A stretch of DNA of 62,007 bases from Intestinibacillus massiliensis (GTDB taxonomy: Bacteria; Bacillota; Clostridia; Oscillospirales; Butyricicoccaceae), in the NCBI RefSeq assembly GCF_900155735.1, contig NZ_LT707060.1, positions 195,768 through 257,774 on the forward strand. Reading direction: 5' to 3'. Made by a program: the position numbers and the translations under genes. The notes beneath the pieces are model-generated. The model made no database searches, was not told where the DNA came from, and saw nothing but the letters and a program-made list of their open reading frames with translations. Below are positions 56,428 through 62,007 of this stretch, in pieces (within the stretch, counting starts at the first letter, position 1; every line of letters starts with the position of its first letter).

Positions 56428-56880
56428 ATGATCTCAAAAAAGGAAATCTGGGAGGCACTGGAGAGGGTGCTTGCTGGACGTTTCCCGGGTATACGAATAT
56501 ACCGGGGCACGCCCCCAGACGGCTTTGACCGGCCTGCACTTGCGCTCCTATCCGGCAAGCGGAAAGCCGTGCTGGGCGGGTGTGAGGATACGGCAGATGT
56601 CGTACAGGCGGTTATCATCCAGTGTATTGGGGAAACGGGGGCGGACGGCTTAGACGACACCGCCGACGCTGTGGAAGCGCTATTTTTACACGACGGCCTC
56701 CGCGTAGGCGGCCGCGTACTGCCGGTGCGGGATGTGCGCACAGTATGTGCGCCCAATACTGCGGATACCATCCTTGTTACGGTTAAATTACATTATTTAG
56801 ACGACCGCCCGCCGGCGGCGGAGGTGTTCCCACCAGCGGCGGAGGTCGTCGCAAACATTACTGCGAAGGAGGCACATTGA
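56428..56880 (+). CDS. Tail terminator-family protein (DUF6838-like, 150 aa)
   Basis: Starts MISKKEIWEALERVLAGRFP, has PDGFDRPALALLSGKRKAVL and the ending TADTILVTVKLHYLDDRPPA, fitting phage tail-terminator/completion proteins that cap the sheath-tube. The ATG at 56428 follows GGAAAAGGGGG; an earlier ATG at 56404 is less likely. The next gene (sheath) starts one base after its stop. The call rests on gene order plus weak family text. Confidence 0.6.
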   Translation: MISKKEIWEALERVLAGRFPGIRIYRGTPPDGFDRPALALLSGKRKAVLGGCEDTADVVQAVIIQCIGETGADGLDDTADAVEALFLHDGLRVGGRVLPVRDVRTVCAPNTADTILVTVKLHYLDDRPPAAEVFPPAAEVVANITAKEAH

Positions 56881-56881
56881 T

Positions 56882-57940
56882 ATGCCGTTACCAACCATCA
56901 ATATTGCATTCAAGGAAGCCGCGTCCGACGCGATCAAGCGGTCGCAGAAGGGGACTGTGGCGCTTATCCTCAAGGATGCCGCGGCGAGCGGGGCGCTGAC
57001 GCTGACAAGCGCCGCACAGATCCCGAAGGCGCTGGCCGCGGACAATGCGTCCTACATCGCGCGGGCGTTCCTCGGCCATACGAACGCGCCGCGCCGTGTG
57101 CTCGCCTATGTGCTGGGCGCGGACGCCGCGAACCTGGACGACGCGCTGGCCTGGCTCGGCACGCAGACATTCGACTACCTGTGTGCGCCGCCGGACGTAA
57201 CGGCGGAGCAGGCCGGGGCGGTCAAGGCATGGATTTTGGAACAGCGCGCCGAGCACCGCATTTACAAGGCCGTACTGCCGCACCTGGCCGCGGATACGGA
57301 GGCCGTGGTAAACCTGACCACGGACGGGTGCAAGGTCGGCGGTGTGACGCTGGACGCGGCCGCCATGTGTTCCCGCATTGCCGGGCTGATTGCGGGTACG
57401 CCGATGGCGAACAGCTGCACCTACGCGCCGCTGCCCGAGCTGGCGGATATCGGGCGGCTGACACAGGCCGCGGGCGACGCAGCGGTCGACAACGGGGAGT
57501 TTATCCTGATCCATGACGGCGTGAAGGTCAAGGTCGGCCGCGCGGTGAACAGCCTGAAAACCCTGCCGGCCAGCAAAAGCAAGGTCTATAAAAAGATCAA
57601 GATCGTCGAGCTGCTGGACATGATCGACAACGACATCCGCGTAACGGCGGCGGATACCTATATCGGCCGGGGCAACAGCTACCAGAACAAGCTGGTACTG
57701 GTAACGGCGATCACGACCTATTTCCAGCAGCTTGAATCCGAAGGGCTGTTACAGCCGGGCAGCACGGTGGACATCGACGTGGAAGCGACGCGCGAATACC
57801 TGGTGCAGCAGGGCGTGGACGTTTCCGAGCTGGCCGACCAGCAGATCAAGGAGCACAGCACGGACGACAAGGTATTCCTGACCGCGTCGATCGTGCCGCT
57901 GGACGCGATCGAGGACGTTAGCCTCAATATCATGATCTAA
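56882..57940 (+). CDS. Contractile tail sheath protein
   Basis: 352-aa sheath subunit. MPLPTINIAFKEAASDAIKR at the start and KRSQKGTVALILKDAAASG are typical of the clostridial (PBSX/phiCD-like) short sheath group. The C-terminal domain has DNDIRVTAADTYIGRGNSYQNK and LTASIVPLDAIEDVSLNIMI. It would form the contractile outer cylinder. Its length is normal for this group. Followed by a terminator-like hairpin and the toxin-antitoxin locus rather than directly by the tube gene, which is unusual. Confidence 0.92.
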   Translation: MPLPTINIAFKEAASDAIKRSQKGTVALILKDAAASGALTLTSAAQIPKALAADNASYIARAFLGHTNAPRRVLAYVLGADAANLDDALAWLGTQTFDYLCAPPDVTAEQAGAVKAWILEQRAEHRIYKAVLPHLAADTEAVVNLTTDGCKVGGVTLDAAAMCSRIAGLIAGTPMANSCTYAPLPELADIGRLTQAAGDAAVDNGEFILIHDGVKVKVGRAVNSLKTLPASKSKVYKKIKIVELLDMIDNDIRVTAADTYIGRGNSYQNKLVLVTAITTYFQQLESEGLLQPGSTVDIDVEATREYLVQQGVDVSELADQQIKEHSTDDKVFLTASIVPLDAIEDVSLNIMI

Positions 57941-57945
57941 AACGG

Positions 57946-57972
57946 AAAAGCCCCGCCGGGAAGGCGGGGCGG
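57946..57972 (+). terminator. Hairpin after the sheath gene
   Basis: GCCCCGCC and GGCGGGGC form a stem around GGGAA, followed by GGGAATTTG; weak T-run, so partial termination or mRNA stability element between sheath and tube genes. Confidence 0.45.
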
Positions 57973-57976
57973 GAAT

Positions 57977-58004
57977 TTGACAAGAACGGCGTCTTTGCTA
58001 TAAT
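57977..58004 (+). promoter_or_regulatory. Promoter of the small hydrophobic peptide (toxin) mRNA
   Basis: TTGACA at 57977-57982, 16-bp spacer, TATAAT at 57999-58004: a consensus housekeeping promoter inside the late tail operon. The transcript would start near 58011 and have a 70-base leader before the peptide start. Confidence 0.8.
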
Positions 58005-58009
58005 AAAAG

Positions 58010-58266
58010 CAAGGCGCTGTCATAGACGGCGGTCAGTCATTTCCCCCAGCGCATTTTATGCGGAGGGAGGTGATAGCGGATGTGGAAGAAAATCGCGAGA
58101 TTTTTGTTATGCACAGTGGTTTTGCTGTACATATTTACCATAAACGCGCGTTGACCGCCCGGCTGGTACCCGAGCGGTCAACTTGATTGACTGAACGTGA
58201 GGCTGGCCGCCATATGGCAGCGCCCTTTTGTATTTTTATGATAGCATAGCGCCGCGCCGAAGTCAA
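58010..58266 (-). ncRNA. Probable antisense RNA (antitoxin) to the small peptide mRNA
   Basis: A minus-strand promoter, TTGACT (58266-58261), 17-bp spacer, TATCAT (58243-58238), starts a transcript near 58231 that would run leftwards through the toxin 3' region and coding part. A hairpin GTTGACCGC/GCGGTCAAC at 58151-58183 lies in the overlap. The toxin mRNA could end at the hairpin plus T-rich tract near 58205-58237. The 3' end of the antisense RNA is not clear, so the left limit is approximate. Confidence 0.55.
58080..58154 (+). CDS. Small hydrophobic peptide (24 aa), probable type I toxin
   Basis: MWKKIARFLLCTVVLLYIFT-INAR: basic start, one membrane helix, polar end, the standard shape of type I toxins (TxpA/BsrG/Fst class). 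It is preceded by GGAGGGAGGTGATAG, a strong ribosome site. It has its own consensus promoter and is overlapped by an antisense promoter from the right. It lies between sheath and tube genes, unrelated to tail building. Toxic action (membrane damage) is inferred from the class; the sequence itself is not a named family to me. Confidence 0.6.
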   Translation: MWKKIARFLLCTVVLLYIFTINAR

Positions 58267-58312
58267 GGCGGGGCGCTTTTTCGCGCCCGGGATGATAGGA
58301 AGGATAGATATT

Positions 58313-58744
58313 ATGGATTCTGCAAAAAGGGTAATGAGCGGCACGCACGGCCACCTGTGGCTTGAGGGCGAAAAGGTCGGCGAGTGCAGCGCCTTTCAGG
58401 CCAAGATGGCGTTTAACAAGGAAGACGTGAGCATGGACGGCGAAATGGCCGTCGACGTCAAGGTGACTTCCACCAAGGGCACCGGCAGCATGACGCTTTA
58501 CAAGGTGTCCTCCCGTATGGCGCAGTTCATTGGAAGCCGCATCATGGACGGGCAGGATGTGCGCTTCACGCTGATCTCCGAACTGGACGACCCGGACGCC
58601 TACGGCGCGGAGCGCGTCTCTATCGGCAACGTGTCCATGGACGACCTGACGCTGGCGGACTGGAAGCGCGCTTCCATCGGCACGGTGGAATGCCCGTTCA
58701 CATTCACACGCTTCAAGTTCCTAGATGAGGTGGACGCACGATGA
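58313..58744 (+). CDS. Tail tube protein (XkdM-like)
   Basis: 143-aa inner-tube subunit. MDSAKRVMSGTHGHLWLEGE, then GECSAFQAKMAFNKEDVSMD, KVTSTKGTGSMTLYKVSSRM and SRIMDGQDVRFTLISELDDP, typical of the PBSX XkdM tube family. The ATG at 58313 follows AGGAAGG; an upstream ATG at 58292 is weaker. Overlaps the chaperone gene by four bases. Confidence 0.9.
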   Translation: MDSAKRVMSGTHGHLWLEGEKVGECSAFQAKMAFNKEDVSMDGEMAVDVKVTSTKGTGSMTLYKVSSRMAQFIGSRIMDGQDVRFTLISELDDPDAYGAERVSIGNVSMDDLTLADWKRASIGTVECPFTFTRFKFLDEVDAR

Positions 58745-59142
58745 GCACCGGGACGCAGCGCAATGCGCTGGAAATCCTGCTCGGGATGGAACCGCCGAAG
58801 GCGCGCACGGCGCGCGTGAAGCTGCTGCAGCTTTCCGAAACGGCGGGCGAGGACGTATATTTTGATATCCGGGCGCTAGGCTATGACCGCGTGCGCGAGA
58901 TACAGCGCATGGAATCCGGCGCGGAAGGCAATTTCCAAGCCGCGGTGATTTTAGCCGGCGTGACGCAGCCGAACCTGAGCGACCCCGAACTGCTGGAAAA
59001 GTACGGTGCGCCGACCCCTTATGAGGTGCTGCCGAAATTCCTGTCCGCGGGCGAGATCGAGGAGCTGTGCCGCCGCATCGAATTGCTGTCCGGTTACCGG
59101 CAGAACGTGACCGAACTCGTGAAGGACGTTAAAAAAAAGTAA
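58741..59142 (+). CDS. Tail assembly chaperone (XkdN-like), short form
   Basis: 133-aa chaperone that would coat the tape measure during tail assembly. NALEILLGMEPPKARTARVK, then FDIRALGYDRVREIQRMESG and VLPKFLSAGEIEELCRRIEL. It ends in NVTELVKDVKKK on an A-rich slippery sequence. A longer form is made by frameshifting (see the next entry). Coupled to the tube gene by an ATGA overlap. Confidence 0.85.
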   Translation: MSTGTQRNALEILLGMEPPKARTARVKLLQLSETAGEDVYFDIRALGYDRVREIQRMESGAEGNFQAAVILAGVTQPNLSDPELLEKYGAPTPYEVLPKFLSAGEIEELCRRIELLSGYRQNVTELVKDVKKK

Positions 59143-59285
59143 CGGCGGACGCGGACGCGCAGCTCATGTACTGGGCGTTTGACCGGCACCACATCCTGCC
59201 GTCTGCGTTCGCCGCCCTGCCGGACAGCGACAAGGTGGTTTTGCGGGGCTTTTTTGAACTTTGGCTGGACATGCAAAAGGCATAG
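58741..59285 (+). CDS. Tail assembly chaperone, long form made by -1 ribosomal frameshift
   Basis: At 59127-59136 the message reads GTT-AAA-AAA-AAG-TAA; the heptamer A-AAA-AAG is a classic -1 slippery site right before the stop. In the -1 frame translation goes on for about 48 codons: VTADADAQLMYWAFDRHHIL, then LPDSDKVVLRGFFELWLDMQ-KA and stop at 59285. This matches the G/GT-type chaperone pair in long-tailed phages. The extension has no start of its own and good coding character, which supports the frameshift. Confidence 0.78.
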
Positions 59286-59326
59286 GAAAAGACCGGCGCA
59301 AGGCCGCCGGGCTGGAATGCAAGGTA

Positions 59327-59449
59327 TCAATGGAAGAGCGATAACATCCAGATTGTGATCAGCAAACAAACGATGAGCATGCCGCCGACAAGCCAGAAGT
59401 ATACCGTATTGTTTCGGTAACACTGCTTTAATTGTTGCAAAAGGCTCAT
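59327..59449 (-). CDS. Antisense small membrane protein (40 aa) in the tail operon
   Basis: MSLLQQLKQCYRNNTVYFWL, then VGGMLIVCLLITIWMLSLFH: a short polar start and one long membrane helix. It is on the strand opposite the tail genes, between chaperone and tape measure. It has its own promoter (TTGTTC, 16-bp spacer, TATAAT, at about 59470-59500 on the minus strand) and an AAAGGCGG ribosome site. An independent unit of this kind is a moron. Possible roles are exclusion of other phages or a toxin-like peptide; neither is shown. Confidence 0.65.
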   Translation of the reverse strand: MSLLQQLKQCYRNNTVYFWLVGGMLIVCLLITIWMLSLFH

Positions 59450-59513
59450 TAAACCGCCGCCTTTCTATTTTTATTATATCACACTATGCGCCCAGAACAA
59501 GGGGGGATGTAAT

Positions 59514-61553
59514 ATGCCGGATACAAGCATCGCGATTGCCGCGAAGGATAGCACGGAAGCGCTCCGTGGCATACAGAGGACGGTAGAACCGCTCAATAAG
59601 GGGATAGGTGAAGTACAGTCCAAACTGGATGTGCTGAGCCGGACGAAGGTTACGTTGAATATCGGCTTTGGCGCTGCTCAAAAAGAGCTCGCCGGTATGC
59701 GGCAAGCATTTTCAGAAGTGAAAACAAGCGCAGGCAATTTGCAAAACACGAACCTATCTGTGGATCACCTGACGGGGGCGTTAGGATCGGTCGGTAGCAC
59801 GGCGCGTGTGGCAAGGTCGGAGCTGAAAGATACGCTTGGGATGTTTTCCAAAGCTACGGCGCAAATTGGCACGGGTCCTAGGGACACTTTAGCTGGGCTC
59901 GGCAAACGGATGCGTGACGCAGGTGCGCTCGATTGGATCGAACAGGCTGGGCTACAGGCGGCTGACCTCCATCTGAAAAGCGCGCTTGGACAGGCAGACG
60001 CCGCGCCCGTATCCGGCGCGATGTCCGGAGCACTTTCCGGTGCGGCGATGGGGACGGCAATCGGCGGCCCGGGAGTTGGGACGTTGGTAGGCGCGGTGGC
60101 GGGCGGCCTGCTCGGGGCTGCGCAGGGCGCTATGCAAGAGAACCAAGCAAAGGATGATGCGTTTAAAGCGTATGTGAAGGAACAGGCGGAAGCGCGGTTT
60201 GCCGAACGGGACGAAATGGTGGTATCCGGCTCAGCAGAAGCGGCGCAGCGTGAAGACGACCGCATTATCTTTTCCCAAATGCTTGGGGAAGAAGCAGCAG
60301 GCAGTTTCCAGCGCGGGCTGGAAGACAGGGCGAAGGCCGGCGCGGTACAGTATGGCGAATTAGCGGCAATCAGTAAATCGATGCGCGGTTACGACTACGA
60401 TGAGCGCGGGCTTTTAAGTACATTGGATGCAGTAAGTAGCGCCGGGCTAGCGCTAGGGATGGATACAGGGCAAATGGCCGGCATCGCCCAGGCGCTCGGC
60501 AGCATAAAAAACATGGGCACCGTGACAGATGCCGCGCTGGCGGGACTTCATGCCTATGGCATCGATGCATATGGGATTCTCGCTGCGGCGCGCGGCACGA
60601 GCCGGGAAGCGCTGAAGGGACAGTCAGCCAGAGGGGAGCTGGGCGGCAGCGCTACGGCAGCCGATCTCATAACCGGGATAGACGCTGCTTACAGCCCGGC
60701 GGCACAGGCAAGGTCGCAAAGCTTTTCCGGGTTGTCTGCACGCCTTGCCAGCCTAGAGCGGGAACAGCAGAATGCGGCGGGCGAGGGATTCAACGAATTA
60801 CGGTCGGCCGGCCTTGAAAAACAAATCGAATGGTACGGCGGCGAAGGCGGCATAAAAATGGAAGAGGTCAACCGGGCGATGGGGGCATTCGCCGCCAGCC
60901 AGGAAAACGACCGGGAAGGCCGGATCCGCGGCGCAATGGACGTCATGATGGCGTCCGATGAGTTTGTTGAAGCCCAGAAGACGGCGAACAACCCGGAAGC
61001 TTCTACAGAGGAACAGCAGGCCGCGTGGGCAAAGATGGGCGAAGTGCTTGCACGCGCCAAAACAATGGGCATTAATCAGTATAACGCCTCCGAAGGGGCG
61101 CAGCTCATGAGGCAAAGCGAGGAGGCACTGATTGGGGAAATCCGTGAGGATGCGTCGGCGGACCAAGCGTATTGGGATGCGGGTTATGCACGCAGCCAGA
61201 ACTACTCCAAAGGGCTGGCGGCGGGGATGCTTGATGCGAATATCCGGGCGCTTGCAAACGGTGCGGTGGAAACGCTTGACCCCAAAACGGCATATTATCA
61301 GTACGGCATAACGCCAACCGGCCACGCCGCCGGGCTCCCGCGCGTGCCGTATGACAATTACCCGGCGCTGCTGCACCAGGGCGAGCGCGTGCTCACCGCC
61401 CGCGAGGCACGGCAGCAGGACGCGGGCGGCGCGGGAAGCGTGGTCGTCAATGTCAGCGGCCTTACCGTGCGCGAGGAGGCCGACATCGGCAAGGTCGCGC
61501 AGGAACTGGCACGGCTCATTACGCTGGGCAAGGCCGCCCGCGCGCCGCAGTAA
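59514..61553 (+). CDS. Tail tape measure protein
   Basis: 679-aa tape measure that sets tail length. Starts MPDTSIAIAAKDSTEALRGI, a coiled-coil N-terminus, a Gly/Ala-rich hydrophobic segment (GAMSGALSGAAMGTAIGGPG, about 165-205), long Ala/Glu helices, and the C-terminus HAAGLPRVPYDNYPALLHQG-ERVLTA, common to clostridial tape measures. Short compared with PBSX XkdO, so a tail of roughly 100 nm would be expected. GGGGGGATG start site. Confidence 0.85.
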   Translation: MPDTSIAIAAKDSTEALRGIQRTVEPLNKGIGEVQSKLDVLSRTKVTLNIGFGAAQKELAGMRQAFSEVKTSAGNLQNTNLSVDHLTGALGSVGSTARVARSELKDTLGMFSKATAQIGTGPRDTLAGLGKRMRDAGALDWIEQAGLQAADLHLKSALGQADAAPVSGAMSGALSGAAMGTAIGGPGVGTLVGAVAGGLLGAAQGAMQENQAKDDAFKAYVKEQAEARFAERDEMVVSGSAEAAQREDDRIIFSQMLGEEAAGSFQRGLEDRAKAGAVQYGELAAISKSMRGYDYDERGLLSTLDAVSSAGLALGMDTGQMAGIAQALGSIKNMGTVTDAALAGLHAYGIDAYGILAAARGTSREALKGQSARGELGGSATAADLITGIDAAYSPAAQARSQSFSGLSARLASLEREQQNAAGEGFNELRSAGLEKQIEWYGGEGGIKMEEVNRAMGAFAASQENDREGRIRGAMDVMMASDEFVEAQKTANNPEASTEEQQAAWAKMGEVLARAKTMGINQYNASEGAQLMRQSEEALIGEIREDASADQAYWDAGYARSQNYSKGLAAGMLDANIRALANGAVETLDPKTAYYQYGITPTGHAAGLPRVPYDNYPALLHQGERVLTAREARQQDAGGAGSVVVNVSGLTVREEADIGKVAQELARLITLGKAARAPQ

Positions 61554-61567
61554 GGGAGGGGCCTGCC

Positions 61568-62007
61568 ATGCTACGCAAATACATATTCAAAAACAACGTG
61601 ACCGGGCAGGAGGTCGTCCTCCCGGTGACGCCGGGTAGCTTCCAGATTGACCGCGGCGTGCCGGTCGAGACCGTAGACCTGCACGGTTTCGGCGAATACG
61701 CGATGGCGGGCGCAGGGATGCAGCTTTTTTCCGAAACGCTGGAGTTTATGCTGCCGCGGCATGATTACCCGTTCAATCAGCCGGGCACAAACCTTGACCC
61801 GTACTATTACATCGAGTTTTTCCAGCTCACGTCCGACCGCCGGCAGACCTGCCGCTTTGTCATCTCGGACACGCCGACCATCTGCGACGTGCTGCTCGAA
61901 AACCTGCAATACGGCGAGCGGGACGGCACGAACGACGTGTACTGCGTGCTGACCATGCACCGCTGGCGGCCGCTCGGCGCGGTGCGCACCGTGGGGGCGG
62001 CGGCAGG
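61568..62007 (+). CDS. LysM-type baseplate/tail protein (XkdP-like), partial
   Basis: The first 146 codons of a tail protein: MLRKYIFKNNVTGQEVVLPV, then TPGSFQIDRGVPVETVDLHG and YYYIEFFQLTSDRRQTCRFV. This N-terminal domain fits the XkdP / gp53-like family, which normally ends in a LysM domain beyond the window edge. It begins 14 bases after the tape measure stop with GGGAGGGG before it. Confidence 0.7.
   Translation, partial: MLRKYIFKNNVTGQEVVLPVTPGSFQIDRGVPVETVDLHGFGEYAMAGAGMQLFSETLEFMLPRHDYPFNQPGTNLDPYYYIEFFQLTSDRRQTCRFVISDTPTICDVLLENLQYGERDGTNDVYCVLTMHRWRPLGAVRTVGAAA

Larger units (their letters stand above)
50916..62007. mobile_element. Third element in cotJC: integrase, lipoprotein cargo and contractile-tail genes (partial)
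   Basis: The left boundary is the break in cotJC at about 50913-50920. The element has its integrase at that end, transcribed toward the junction as in the other two elements, then the lipoprotein block and a contractile-tail operon that leaves the window. Only tail genes are seen after the lysogeny-like part; no repressor, replication, terminase, portal or capsid gene appears before the tail genes. The right end and exact core are outside the window. Confidence 0.65.

Overview
The window looks like a GC-rich, spore-forming member of the Clostridia; an Oscillospiraceae-like gut Firmicute is my best guess. The clues are an interrupted cotJC (spore-coat manganese-catalase) gene, an SLH-domain surface protein, a clostridial-type ECF sigma factor, strong Gram-positive Shine-Dalgarno sites and large serine recombinases. 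The genus is inference.

Layout. (1) 1-7137 is ordinary chromosome. It holds the 5' part of a serine recombinase with a small partner gene, an ECF sigma factor, a DUF2461 protein, a MutT-like Nudix hydrolase, and an AraC-family regulator divergent from a three-gene inositol-type operon (IolE-like isomerase, Gfo/Idh oxidoreductase, iolH). (2) 7150-7500 (minus strand) is the 3' part of cotJC. (3) 7496-40946 is prophage 1 (about 33.4 kb), a short-tailed (podovirus-like) phage. Its order is: serine integrase, duplicated membrane-protein genes, CI-like repressor with divergent promoters, small early genes, a RyR-domain protein, a circularly permuted cytosine-5 methyltransferase, a PAPS-reductase-like protein, an HUH-type Rep, a late regulator, a resolvase, terminase, portal, scaffold, capsid, tail hub and fibres, holin candidates, two long internal virion proteins and an amidase. 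(4) 40949-50816 is a 9.9 kb element with its own serine recombinase and XRE regulator. It carries an EamA transporter, a MacA/MacB-like efflux operon and an SLH protein. (5) 50811-50915 (minus) is an internal piece of cotJC. (6) From about 50916 to the end lies a third element. It has a serine integrase, two lipoprotein cargo genes separated by partial copies of the integrase 5' end, then a contractile-tail gene cluster (Com, tail terminator, sheath, tube, chaperones with a -1 frameshift, tape measure, LysM protein) with no head genes in view. A probable type I toxin-antitoxin locus and an antisense small membrane-protein gene sit inside the tail cluster.

How it fits together. The ends of the elements can be read directly. 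The 7496-7500 and 40942-40946 junctions share AGTTC; the 40949-40955 and 50810-50816 junctions share CGGTACC. Removing both elements in silico rejoins cotJC exactly in frame, giving the conserved stretch DIGTEELAHLEM. The third element splits the same gene again about 35 codons upstream, and the cotJC 5' end should lie beyond the right edge. One sporulation gene is therefore interrupted by three recombinase-carrying elements, two of them nested at nearly the same site. This resembles the sigK/skin and spsM/SPbeta arrangements, in which mother-cell excision restores a sporulation gene. Whether that happens here is inference.

No tRNA, rRNA or CRISPR array was recognised.
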